DNA of 64,000 nt from Holothuria scabra (lineage: Eukaryota; Echinodermata; Holothuroidea; Aspidochirotida; Holothuriidae). Under the pieces are notes generated by a model that did no database searches, was not told where the DNA came from, and was given only the letters and a program-made list of their open reading frames with translations. The position numbers and the translations under genes are program-made. Shown here piece after piece: positions 11,690 to 22,960 of the stretch (positions are counted from its first letter, which is position 1; each line of letters opens with the position of its first letter). The stretch spans positions 36,792,846 through 36,856,845 of the forward strand of contig CM074193.1 of assembly GCA_037179385.1 (NCBI GenBank). Reading direction: 5' to 3'.

Positions 11690-14444
11690 TCTGCACCAAT
11701 GTATGTTATGCAGCAAAGCTTTCTCGTTGTGCTAAATATAGTTTATTTTCTGCCTTGTATGGTGTTGCGTCTTTGAAGAAAGGTCCCAGAAATCCAGGAA
11801 AGTAACGGAAAACTGAAATTTGAATTTCCTAGACTTGAAAGTCAGTTAAAATGAACAAGTTTTCAAAAGATCTTGGAAAAGCAGGGGAATTTTAGAAAGT
11901 ATTGTTTCAATTTTCCCAATGTTCAGATTTATTTCATTATTTTGTGGATAAAAAGATGTAAATGTGGAATCTGATTATTTTCAAAAGAATATTTCAGAGC
12001 TAAATTCATTTTTGATATTTTTTTATATGTATAGAGGAACATATTCTAAGCATTCTGGTGAAACATTTTATTCATTTTCTATATGTCATGTGGTTCTCGA
12101 GATGGCTTGTTCCCCCTTCTCCATTGCAGTGAGCCAATTTTTAACTTATTTCATAACTACTGGATGTTAAACAAGACTTATCATGCTAACAGTATAATCA
12201 TTGTTATGTGGTTATGACCCTTCAACACTCTCATTAAGTTATTGATATTGACTTAATGAGACCCTTTCAGTATCAAGCACAAATCTGGTTCTGGACTATT
12301 CTTTTAAAGGTCCTGGAAATATTTATCAGCTAATGTTTTTGAATGTCACGAAAAAGTCATGGAATCTCGTTCGATTGAATGTGTTGATCACTGGCTACAT
12401 GTTCCTTTTTCGGAAACGGCAAGTATGTATAACCCAACAGCTACATTTAATTTCGTTGGACTGTGGTGTTGGAATTTGACAGTGACAGACCAATCAGAGT
12501 GGCTTTAAACATGTGATACATTGAACTAATGGCTTAAATTGGCTGGCTTCTTCAGATTCATCACACTGTGTCAAAGTGCTAAATCCTGCAGCCCAGAAAT
12601 TGAGTTCTGGCAACAGATGCCTTTCCCTTTAAGATTTTTAAAGTCAGTGGCTTTCAGACCTCCTTTTAACACTTTTTCACAACTTGAATTTTGCAGTACA
12701 CTTGTACATCTCTGATCATGGTCTAACATCTTGAGTGGTTCAGGCATCAGATACTTACTCTTTTCAGAGGATTTGCTCTATTTTGTTTTCAAATTTCACC
12801 TGTCCTCTTTTTTAGTCATTCCTCTTTTTTGCACCAAAGACCAAAAAAATTTCTGTCACAAATGTCTTATTAATCTCAGCTATTAAACTCTTACAAACAG
12901 CCCCAGGTTCTATCCAACCACAAGTCTGAATTTTAATGACATCAATGCCTCCAGGGCCCTTGAGCCAGCCCCTGGGCCCCAGTCTCAGTGCCTGCCTTTC
13001 AATGCCCTCTTTGTTTTCTTTAGAAGTACCATGTTCATTTCCCATTTTTTTTGGAAGTCTCACGCTGATCCTGGTGGTTACAGTGTAGTGGAGGCGCTCT
13101 AGTCTTGCACCTGTGTGGAATTTTTTTAACCGACAAATATTCAGAAATTTTCATTCGCCAGCAACCCAAATTCACATTTCTTCTAATCCGAAAGGCCCGA
13201 TGTTTCAATATTCTGGTAAACAATCAGCTAAGAAGGTAAAAATGAGTATCTGGAACAAAAGGTTTATATTCTCTATTAAACTCTCATTGTCCTTGTAAGT
13301 CATCCCCAACAATAATCATAGTGAGGACAGTTTTTCAGCAAAAATAAAAAAATAATATCCTACTAAATATAAAATGAAATATTCTGTGGTGGGTAAAAAA
13401 TTTAATATTAAATTTCAGTGCCTGTAGATTTTGAGAAGGTTAACATGTAAGTGTAACTTTATCAGTTTGTTTATTGGAAATATAAACCTCTGTTTTTAAT
13501 CACCACCAAACTAAAGAATACTTCATCGGAGTGCGTTGATATAGAGTTAATGGTATCATGGGGTATGGTTATGAAATTCTTTATGCTTATATATTAATGG
13601 TAAGGATATAAAACACAAAGACTTTTCACCCACAGAACTCCTATCCCCCATCTAGAATTTCAAAGAAAGCTAGAGGCTCATTGAATCATTTAAATAAACA
13701 TTATTTTATGGGAGGCTAATGTAGCCATGTATCAGTTTTCATTGGGAAACAAAGTATGGAAGGATTCCTACCAGCTTTTGAGAATCATATTTTGTGGGAA
13801 ATCCTGTTCTATACAGTATGTACTACAAGCGTGATCAGTATTTTTAAATGATCTATGAGTTTAGGGCATCTGAAAAAGAGTATAATGAAAAGCATCTTGG
13901 CCCATTTTCAAAGCAAAACAGCTATCCTTCATTTGTTTTACTGCCTCTAAATGGTATGGGATTTTTTTTGTTTTGGGGGGGGGGAGGAGGGGGAGATGAG
14001 GATTTAGTTGGGAGGGGCAGACGTAAACTTAATAATACAAGGATTTTCTGTGTTGAGTGTGTTCTATTATATTTTATTTAATCATATCAATCTCTTGGTA
14101 TAGCTACTGTAGAAGGTTCTCATTATTTCAGGTATGCAAAGGGCAGGGTCACTTTATGTTACTGGCAGTTATTGCCAAGTCACTTATGTTTTTCCTGTGC
14201 CAAACTGCCCATGTTGCCCAGTTAGACATATGACTTTCTCCATATCTCCTTACAACAGTAACAATGGTCATGTTGATTATAATCCCATACCAAGTATATA
14301 GTGCCCAATGTTTTTGTACCCGCATCAGCAAAACTTATTTTTGGTACATTGTACTATACACAGGCCTTCAGTTTAAGATTTACCAGGTGTCCTACAAATC
14401 GCATGCCTCAGGAAATTAAGGAGCAGAGTAGGTGTGCTATTTTG

Positions 14445-14692
14445 TTAACCCCTTACCATTGTTTGGGTCCTTTTGAGAGCTCGGCTGTCACCCACCTTTA
14501 CTGTTTCACACAGAGCTCGAAACTGCGAGTAGCTACAAGAAAATTCGGCCACAACAACGAGAGGGACAATAGTTGAAGGTCATGGGGTCAATAACCTACG
14601 GAAGCTGATGCGGGGCGTGCTACGTCTGCTTTTCCGCCCACTCCCAGGTCGTGCAAATATGCCCCGATTGGAGCACAACGTTAAAGGGTTAA
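14445..14692 (+). repeat. TTAA-flanked MITE-like element
   Basis: TTAA occurs at 14445-14448 and 14689-14692. The left end continues CCCCTTACCATTG, and the right end inverted reads CCCTTTAACGTTGTG, so the ends are imperfect inverted repeats. The interior is more GC- and CpG-rich than its surroundings. No second copy was spotted in this window. Confidence 0.45.
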
Positions 14693-14899
14693 ATTTTAAT
14701 AGGTGTTTATATATGAGAGCCTATCTTCATGTAGGTGGGCAAAACATACTCTCCTCACAGTGCTTTTAATAGAGTGTCAGAGTGCTAGCATGAGATGGCA
14801 CTTGCATGCCTCAAAATTCAAGGCCTGACCACAAAAACCATTCACAACCAACACCATGTGGACCCATACTTGTTGTACATGATTATGTACATGGATGTA

Positions 14900-15060
14900 G
14901 CTACAGTAGGTGGCACTGGGCTGCCACACCCAGCACTCAATATTCCTGCCCAGCATTCCAGGAAAACACACCTCTCCCACCCACCACAAATCTGCCTAAC
15001 AAGACCTAAAAACTAGCCGCCCCAAATTTGCTATCTAAAGTAAAATGAGGAAAAATGAAA
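14900..15060 (+). repeat. Interspersed repeat shared with 56025-56200
   Basis: Ordered matches to the other copy include 'tgccacacccag', 'actcaatatt', 'cattccagg', 'cccaccacaaatct' and 'gccccaaattt...ctaaagtaaa'. The two copies have the same orientation and differ by small indels. Element ends were not resolved. Confidence 0.55.
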
Positions 15061-16084
15061 AATGAGGTAGATGACATCATGAGATGGTGTGAGGTGCTTT
15101 CCCCAGATTAGACATTTACCCACTACTTAGGTTTGGCTAGCTACATTCCTGATTATGTGTACAAGAAAAATAATACTATAATTCAGTATATATATAATTG
15201 AGTTGTGCAGGAAAGATTAAAGGCAGGTAAAAGCAAATGTCAAAACTTGAAAAAAAATTGACTTCGGAAATAGAGAGTATTCAGATAAGCAAATGGCATA
15301 TTTTTTCGCTTAAATGATTTCAGTGTATAACAGAAAGAAAAAACTCATTTGACTTCTCTGAAATCAGCCTACTGTACAAGTTGCACTCTCAGTTTCTAGG
15401 CATTAAATATGTGTCACCCAGAAACACATAATACCAAAACGCAATATTCCCCCAGAATTCCCCAAATCGTCATCTGAGTTTACCAGAAGTCAATATTCAA
15501 ATTTCTAAAATTTTCCTTTAGGCAAGAAATCACTGAGCCGTTAGGTATCTGGTTTTGGATCTTGTTTTGAGAAGGTTGCTAACATGAGATTTCACAATAA
15601 CCCCATACAAAGAACAACAAACTAATCACAGAATGAAATTATTGGATTGGTTCAGTTTGCAATGCATTCTAAAAGATTAAACAAAATGTGCAGCAGTAAA
15701 TTTTCCAGCGGTTTCTTGTTCTACCCCCAAATGTGTTTCCTTCTGAGAATGTGGACTTTTAATCAGAAGTGGCGTTCATTGTTACTCACTACATGGCCAA
15801 ATTTGGTTTTGAATGTACAGTACCCAAGATGTAAGAGCTCAGGAAATTTCCTGATTTCAGGAATTTGAAAGTTTGGAACAAAATTCTCAGTAAATCCTTT
15901 TTACTCTGCTAAGTTTTTTGCAGTGCATGGTCACTGTGGTCAGATTAGCCGAGGTGGGGGAGACATTATAGGTTTTCTGGTGTCATTTGGCATAAATGTA
16001 ATTTTTACTGCTTGAACGTGCTTGAAAAAATGGTCAAAGAAAACACAATTTCGCACTTTGATTTCCAAATGTGAAAAGTTTTTT

Positions 16085-16605
16085 GGGAATCCTCCCCCTA
16101 GTGCCATCTCCCAGTCTACAATACTGGACAACAGAATTTCAGTAAATGGACTTCTTATATGCTCACATCTCTGAATTACTTTAAACAAATATTTCTTTTC
16201 AAGAGTTTTCATAAGTGGGAACCCTCCCCTTAGACCTATCTCCTAGACTGACAATCTGGGAAAACAGACTTTCAGTAAATTGACCTCTTCTACTTATGCT
16301 TACATCTCTAAATTTCTTCAAATAAATGTTTCTTTAAAAGAGTTCATAATGGGAACCACCCCTAAGACCCACCTTCCAGACTGACAATCCAGGACAACAG
16401 AATTTCAGGAAATGAACCTCTTCTTCTCTTACATCTCTGAATTACTTTAAACGAATATTTCTTTCCAAGAGTTTTCATACTGTAAGTAATACCCCTCGTC
16501 CTAGACCCATCTCCCAGGCTGGCAATCCCGGACAACAGAATTTTAGGAAGTCAACCTCTACTTCACTTACATTTCTGATGCTTCCAACAAGCATTTCTTT
16601 CCAAA
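16085..16605 (+). repeat. Minisatellite, four diverged ~133-bp units
   Basis: Four consecutive units start near 16087, 16218, 16349 and 16485. Each runs through 'gaaccctccccttagaccc', 'atctccca', 'gactgacaat', 'acaacagaatttcag', 'catctctgaatt' and 'caaatatttctttccaagagttttcat' in the same order. Units differ by several substitutions and small indels. The array lies about 0.6 kb upstream of the last exon at 17191. Confidence 0.75.
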
Positions 16606-17190
16606 AGCTAACTTGGTAGGAGTTTCTCTTTAAAAACAGTATACTTGCATGAACAGCTGATTTGTCAGATTTCGTGCCTCAGTTAGGCAGGAGTGGGCCT
16701 TGAGCAATATCCACTCTCAAGCTTGTGGTAATTTTGAAGGTGCGAAGGAAATTGCCATCGGTTGTGGTCTGCCTCTTCTGAAAAACTGTGACATTTTGAG
16801 GCAAAATCTCACCAAATGCAATTTCTTTTGTCAGATTTAGCATAAATAGTTTGTTTATAGCACTGTCAGTTGATGACTCTAGGAAGGATGGAACAAGCTG
16901 CTATGGGGAAAACAAACTTTGCACAGTGATCGAGATAAGTACTTTAACAGACTTTAATGTAAATGAAATTATTTTCAGCAAAAAGCATCCATACAAAAAA
17001 GGCAAGGCACATTCAGTGTCATATTAGTCAGCACAAGTTATAAGACTCTGAGGATAAAATTTGACCACTGTTTTTACACACTGACAGATATGTGTAAAAT
17101 ATATCCTGTAGTGTACCCCAAAATGAATATGATCTTGGAAAAGACAAAGTATATTATATTGATTTTTTTTTTTTTTTTCTTTCCTAACAG

Positions 17191-17271
17191 GAACAGTTTC
17201 AGAATCTGGCTGAGAGAGGTAAAGAATATGTGGAGAGTATGAAAAAATTACAACTCCCAGAAAACATTTGA
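17191..17271 (+). CDS. Last coding exon of the coiled-coil protein, with stop codon
   Basis: The exon follows a T-rich tract and a CTAACAG acceptor. In the frame set by the donor at 542 it encodes 26 residues (beginning EQFQNLAERGKEYV and ending QLPENI), then TGA at 17269-17271. It continues the charged, coiled-coil-compatible pattern of the previous exon. Phase agreement, the strong acceptor and the absence of an earlier stop support it. The downstream 3' UTR is not delimited: ATTAAA-type signals occur near 17508 and 19239 but none is clearly followed by a cleavage context. A Nuf2 C-terminus is one possibility; another small coiled-coil protein is equally allowed. Confidence 0.6.
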   Translation, partial: EQFQNLAERGKEYVESMKKLQLPENI

Positions 17272-19364
17272 ATTATAATGATAACTGCAGCTTACTCTCT
17301 GCATTGCATGCTGTAGGGTAAGAGAGAAGGGTTAGGTGAACAGTGTGTCCAGCTTATTTTATGAAAAGCAAAGAAGGAAATAATGCCAGCTTGATATACA
17401 AAATGAAATGGAAGTACAGGCTCAGCAATTGCCATTTTTTTGGGGTGGGGGGGGGGGGGTGGGGGGCATGGATTGGAAGGGAGGGATACTTTTAGTACTC
17501 TACAATAGCATTAAACATAGAAATGTTGCATATGTTTTGAGTTTTTTTGCCTGCAAATGTATTGGTTTGGTAAACTGTTAGCAAGTACAAAAATTACGAG
17601 TGCATCGTTGCGTTAACAAGTCAAAGCCAGGCAGCATACTTGAACAGGACAACAGGTAGAACGGCAATATTTTTCAAGTAAGGGAGAAGTTTCAAATGTG
17701 TTAAGTCACTTAAAATTTTAGGGAGGGTGAAAATTTTTCTTGGGTGGCAGAGGGCTTTTTTCTCTTTGACTAATGTACATGTTGTGTTTGCAAACAGTAG
17801 TTATTTTAAGAGGTTTCATAGTATATAATTATTTATTATGTTGTCACCATGTGTTCTGTTATGACATCAGAGTGATATGTGCAGTTTCTATGAAATATTG
17901 GTGCCAGTGACTTGACAAATTCCTGGGTGGCAATGTCTAAAATTAATATAAATTTAAAGTTAAACAATAATGAACTGTGCATTATTTTGTTTTAATGCAC
18001 AAGTCCAGAGTTGTTTAACCTTCTTCATTCATGCATGAAACGGTCTTAAATTTATTTGCAAACAACTATAGACGAATCCGATCAGCGCTCGTGTTTAGTG
18101 ACTGTAGGCAGCCATTAGTGGGGTTCATCAACCTTAAATTATCTTCATTTATAGTCTACATGAATTTCAAACCCTCATATTCAGTGAAATTGAGGGAATC
18201 AAGATACAATTTAGTGAACATCCATCCATGATACAAGTAAAGAAGGGAATTCAAATATTCAAAGGTGATAGACCTCATTTATGGCTGACTGAACTCACAC
18301 CATCACTTGCTGTCCGGATTCATCTATTACAACAGTAAAACCCTGAGTAAAATGGGGAAACATAAGATGAGTGAATTTATCCATTACAATTAGTTTATTC
18401 CAGGAAAATACACAGTCATGTGGCCCATAATAGCCCAATAGAGGCTGAGAATTCTCAGTAAGTGTATAAATTACATATCCTCAGCTAAAGAAAATTGGTT
18501 TAAATTGCCTGATCATTTTTCCTTTGGAGTGTCATACAAACTGGCTGTGCTTTATTATGGATTAACTTTGGGAACAGATTTACAGTCCAAATTATTTGTA
18601 GCATATTTTTTCATTCCAATTCATCATTTTGGGTAGGATGTGGTCGTTTGGAAGGGGGAAGGAATGGAGAAGGGGAGGTCGGGTTGGGAGGTAAGGGGAA
18701 GGAATGGGGGAGAAGACGTTAAGCGGGGGGGGGGGGAGACAGGGTTTGTTCTGTAGTGTGATGCACTGTTGGAAGAAAAAGTGCACATAGTATTAATTCA
18801 TTGCATTGCTGAAGTTTCTTTTTCATAACTGTTCTGGGGCCAGATGGACATGTAATCCTGTTAGGGGTTGGGGGGGGGGGTTGGGGGATAATCCTTGGTC
18901 AGTGGGAGTATGAGGAAGTTGTGCTCATTACAAATTTTACATCTTTGAGAATATTGAGACATATTGAAATAATTTGTGGGGACAGTTTCACAGGAGTAAT
19001 TTTGTGAGTGGACGTTGAAGAGCTTTTGCCAATGAATGAAAGTTTTTAAGTTAATTAGGGTCATGTACTTTCTGGGAGGCTATAAAAAGGGTGCTTTTGA
19101 AAAGCTTCACCCAGCTGTAAATACATTTGTATATATATATGTAATGTGGTTAAGTAATTGGAATTCCTCCATTTACAAACTTTTTATTTTAAAAATTTGA
19201 CAAAAATTTGCGTTTTTGGTCAAAAAGCATCTACACATTAAATATAAAATGCTTGTACAGTATTGAGATGGTGTCTTCTGTCCTTATTCGAAAGATAAAC
19301 TAGTTGCATTGGGGATATGGTAGCAAGATAACACTTCTTTGCTGTCACAGGACCAGAGGGATGT
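17272..19364 (+). other. Probable 3' UTR and downstream non-coding DNA
   Basis: No coding exon is visible. The stretch holds several G homopolymer tracts (about 17440-17466, 18725-18736, 18867-18877). It also holds two adjacent Pumilio-like sites, TGTAAATA at 19116-19123 and TGTATATA at 19128-19135. These matter only if the transcript extends this far. Confidence 0.35.
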
Positions 19365-19631
19365 TTAAAGGGCAAGAGCAGTCACCCCGACTTGATGTAG
19401 AGTAGTAGACTGTCCTGTTTCATGTTTGGCTGTTGAGAGTCATGTGACAGAAAAATTTCTCGTCAAATGTGAAAAATACTTGAAGTAACTGCTTGTTTAC
19501 ATTGAATATGCAAAAACTGAAGTTATGAAATATGATAAGGATGCTTTGAAGAGAAATCTGAGGAAAATTGTGAGATAAGATGTTGCTTCAAAATAAGTTT
19601 GGGGGGGGGGGGGACTGCTCTTAACGTTTAA
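19365..19631 (+). repeat. MITE family B, copy 1 (TTAA-flanked)
   Basis: The copy is bounded by TTAA at both ends. The left end is AAAGGGCAAGAGCAGTCACC and the right end inverted reads AAACGTTAAGAGCAGTCCCC. The interior words TAGTAGACTGTCCTG, TGAGAGTCATGTGACA and CTTTGAAGAGAAAT recur in the other B copies at 32014, 57759, 58268, 62948 and 63967. A run of 12 G sits next to the right inverted repeat. There is no ORF. Confidence 0.8.
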
Positions 19632-20989
19632 TTGTCCTTGTTTGGATACAATCAGTAGGGGAGAGCAGGGCTTGTTATTAAAAGAAGGGTTTTAAGGTCA
19701 TATCAAGTTTTGATACGTTAGAGGGGTACTTATCACAGACTTCTTATACATGGACAGAGCATACCGCTACTGTAGTGTGAGAAAAAGCGCATCAAGATGG
19801 CTGTCTGCTATGATTTTGTGTGAAAATTTGGACTTGCTCAAGTATATCGCCATATTTTGCAAGAAAGATGAGATATTTTTGAAATATGGCAAGGTAAGGA
19901 CAAAATTACTACACGTATTGCAGGAATATGATATTTCTTCTCATCCATGTTAAACTTTTGTTTAAAATATTACAGAGTCGTCGTCAAATCACACAATTTA
20001 TAGCTTAACAGCAGCCATCTTGGTGCGCCTTTTTTATCCCAGTTGGTGGCAACTATCTACAGATAGGACGTACATGTTATATGCTCTGTCCATGTACATA
20101 AGTCCATAGTACTTCTAAGCATTTTGGTGAAATTTGCATTAGAATTCAATGTGTGGTTCTTAAGATATGAGCAGGTTAAGTTGTCACATTTTCAACAAAA
20201 GGTGGACTTGAAGCAAGCACATATGACATCATATCCTCACTTGAATGGAATGGATGGTTTTTTGTTTTTCTTTAAACTTTATAGCATTTTCTTCTCAGCA
20301 GTCCTTAACCCTCAGAAATGTGATTGCATATGGCATGAGAATTTTGCAAACTTGGCATTCCCCTAAGGGAGCCCTATTTCTATTAACTTCAAGGTCAACA
20401 CAACAGTGTGAAAAACAAAAGGAAGCAAAGTATTCCTTGTGATTGAAAGGAAGTAATATAATCTCTGCTGCCTTAAAGCTTTGTTAGGAACACAAATCTA
20501 GTAACTTCAGTCTACTACACTACTTCAAGCTTTAAAGTCACTTTACCTTTACACCTAGTTGACACTATATCTAGCTGGCAGTTTTGTCAATGTAGAATGA
20601 AGCAGTAGCTTTTAACATGAGGGCTAATTTGGTGATAGATTTGGTCAGAGAATGACACCAAATAGCTTTTATAGAAATTCTGGAGAAGGGACTACAAGTT
20701 AGGCTTACATGAGGGAACGTGACATGTACAGGATGAGGGAAAAAGCAGTAGTATTGTGTATTGGAAGACGATACCAGATATGTTGTGTGCACGTCTGGGG
20801 GGAGGGGGGTATTTACCAATGAAAATGTCTTGAACTTGAGGGTAAAAAAAAATAAAAATTTTACCCCAAGAAACCATCACAACTAAACATGCAAACCTGA
20901 GAATTATCCTGTGAAAAATGAAAATCTTGCACCATTTTGCATCTGGACTCCTTGAAGAAGGTCAAGATTTCTCAAAGGGAAGGGGAATC

Positions 20990-21150
20990 CTCTCCCATTA
21001 GACCTTCTCATGGTGCTCAGCATAAGCAAAAGCAAAGTAGGGAAAAAGAAGCCAGTGAGCCACAACTGGAAAAAAGATGTGGCTGGCTTGACTTGAACCG
21101 ATTGGTTGGAAACTGGGCTGTAAAATTCTATCTTACCTCACCTAATTAAC
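20990..21150 (+). repeat. SINE body, copy 2
   Basis: The sequence matches the body of the SINE at 3707-3957: 'gccagtgagccacaactgg', 'cttgacttgaaccgattggttggaaactggg' and 'gtaaaa'. The tRNA-like head is not recognisable here, so this is a 5'-truncated or diverged copy. Confidence 0.6.
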
Positions 21151-21892
21151 CTCAAGCTACACTCCTAAATGGCACAGTATTATTACTGAAATGAAAATTA
21201 GTGGCAGGCATACAAGAGTTAAGATGTGGTAGTTCTTTTTGGTCTAACCTTATCCCGGCATTACTTGTGGAGCTGACTGGTGTGTCAAAGTTTGCTATTG
21301 AAATATATTTAATGGTATTTTGGTAAGAGGTAGGGAGAAGGCCTGGTAGGTCCTGTAAACAGCAAGTACGCTGGGTTAAGGTTAGACTGAAAAGGACAAC
21401 CACATCACTCTCTTATGCCTGCCACTAATTTACATTGGCCTACCTCTGAGATCTGAGAGATACCTTTATTCTTAAATCTACATTGAATTCTGCTGTGAAT
21501 TTCTTGTAATTTTTGGGATAATTTTGTCCCATCTTTTGCATGACATTCTTGGCAAACATTGCCTACCAACACTATTCTGCTGCTGATGAGCCCCAAAACT
21601 AATCTTTGTGGGCAAAACTCATCTAGCAATAGCACACCATGCTATGGCTTGTAACCCAACAACTCACAAAAAACATTTAAACTCAAACCTTTGGGTTTTT
21701 CCCATTGAAAAACATCACTGAAAAGTTGCTAAATTATTCTTTGCTGGGTGACATCCTCCCACATCACATTAGAATTTTAAAGCGAAATCAAGAATTTCAC
21801 TGATCACCATGGTTAATTAATCAATGAGCATATTGGTCTGTAAACACATCAATAAGTTTTTGGAGGGCCAGCCAATCCCCCCCCCAATTAAA

Positions 21893-22125
21893 TAAAAAAA
21901 ATATAATAATTTGAAATAACAAATTAATAGTTTGTAATAACAAATTAATAATTTGTTATAACAAATCATTAATTTGCAATTACAAATTAATAATTTGTTA
22001 TAACAAATTAATAGGTTGTTATAACAATTAACAAATTAACAATTTGGTATAAAAAATTAATTTGTTATAACAAATTAACAATTTGGTATAACAAATAGAA
22101 AATTTGTAATAACAAATTAATAATT
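21893..22125 (+). repeat. AT-rich tandem array of palindromic ~21-bp units
   Basis: About ten repeats of AACAAATTAATAATTTGTTAT and variants follow each other, with small changes (AATAG, AATCATT, GGTATAA). Each unit is itself nearly palindromic (AACAAATT...AATTTGTT), so the array can form cruciforms or hairpins. It borders a C8 tract (21882-21889) and the GGTCA-rich array to its right. Confidence 0.75.
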
Positions 22126-22139
22126 CGGTGTTTGGATTG

Positions 22140-22960
22140 TTTTCAAACTTGGTTTGTTGATGAATTATGATTGGAGGGTGGACCGTTTTTATTTTGGTAG
22201 AGGTCAGAGTTCACATGGGATTATCCAAAGTCAACTTTGGAAACCACATTTTACTTTGTATTTCAAGATAGAAAACTGGGATAGAGTTCAAAGTTAGTAT
22301 GTGGATGTGTTATGGTAGGAAGATGGCATCTGCCGTCCTTGGTGAAGTTTCATGGTCATTTGGGGTCACCAAAGGTCAAACTTGGAAAAGCTTGTCAAAG
22401 GGATATCTCAAGGTAGGAAACTTGGATGGATTTTGTAATAAGTATTTGGATGTGTTATGGTGAGTTGAAAGTACTGTACCTGTTGTTTTTGGTGGAGGTC
22501 AGTGGTCATCTGGGATCACCTGGCATAAGAGTCTAAAACCCTTGTTTGCAGAATATCTTAAAGGCCCAGTTCTCTCACCCCAAACAGTACCATACCAATT
22601 CTCCTAACTTTCTTATTTAAGCCCCTCCCTCAATTGTCTGAAATTCATCCTCATTCAGATACAATCTCAGTTTATTGCTTCAAGGTGAGTAAAGAAAAAC
22701 TCAATTTATATAATCAAAGCACTCTGAGTACCGTACCGTTCATGCTGTGTTATATGAGCTTTGGTACTCTGCATTGTTTGAATTAGCTGGCAGTCAAAGA
22801 GCTGAGCCAATTGAGAATATAGGTAGTTCGGGGTGAGAGGTTTGGCCCTTTAAGGCACAGTATGAAATTTGGCTTTTTGAATATAGAAGTGATTTGGTTA
22901 AAAGAAAAACCAGACACTTGCCGGTGGAGTCAAAGGTCACTTTGGGTCACCAGGTGTTAC
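22140..22960 (+). repeat. Tandem ~146-bp units with GGTCA cores, interrupted by MITE A
   Basis: Diverged units each contain a 'tggaggtcagtggtcatctgggatcacc'-like core at about 22200, 22350, 22497 and 22930, plus 'gaatatctcaaggtaggaaacttgg' and 'ggatgtgttatggt' segments. The spacing is about 141-150 bp once the 292-bp MITE A (22558-22853) is discounted. This restores the reading 'gaatatcttaaggcacagtatgaaatttgg', which parallels the other units. The paired RGGTCA-type words are repeated features of the unit. Confidence 0.65.
22558..22853 (+). repeat. MITE family A, copy 1 (complete, TTAA-flanked)
   Basis: TTAA occurs at 22558-22561 and 22850-22853. The ends are AAGGCCCAGTTCTCTCACCC and, inverted, AAGGGCCAAACCTCTCACCC. 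The interior has 'caattctcctaa', 'cagatacaatctcagtttattgcttcaaggtgagta', 'catgctgtgt' and 'tttgaattagctggcagtcaaagagctgagccaattgag'. Other copies lie at 27422, 30268, 47385 (reverse) and 50769 (reverse). It landed inside the 146-bp array. Confidence 0.8.

Larger units (their letters stand above)
543..17190 (+). other. 16.6 kb terminal intron filled with repeats
   Basis: The interval runs from the GTGAGT donor at 543 to a long pyrimidine tract and ACAG at 17187-17190. It holds no convincing further exon. Named repeats are listed separately: M, P, SINE, G with the TA-flanked insertion, the 1212-bp element, a TTAA MITE and a four-copy minisatellite. The stretches between them (543-1360, 3958-4653, 7123-10477, 11690-14444, 15060-16084, 16606-17190) show only AT-rich, stop-dense sequence with scattered diverged repeat fragments. 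The parts at about 10150-10310, 11770-11900 and 12310-12370 share a diverged 'ctggaaa...gtcatggaa'-style repeat, and a right end of family D lies near 12170-12275. Confidence 0.5.

Noticed and set aside
12170..12275. Further family D copy
   Set aside because: Only the right-end words (CTCATTAAGTTAT, TGACTTAATGAGACCCTTT) match. The left end is missing, so it is mentioned only within the intron entry.
13145..13234. Possible 90-bp cassette exon (weak acceptor at 13144, AAG|GTAAAA donor)
   Set aside because: In the phase required by the donor at 542 it meets a stop after 13 codons. Other frames do not connect to known exons.
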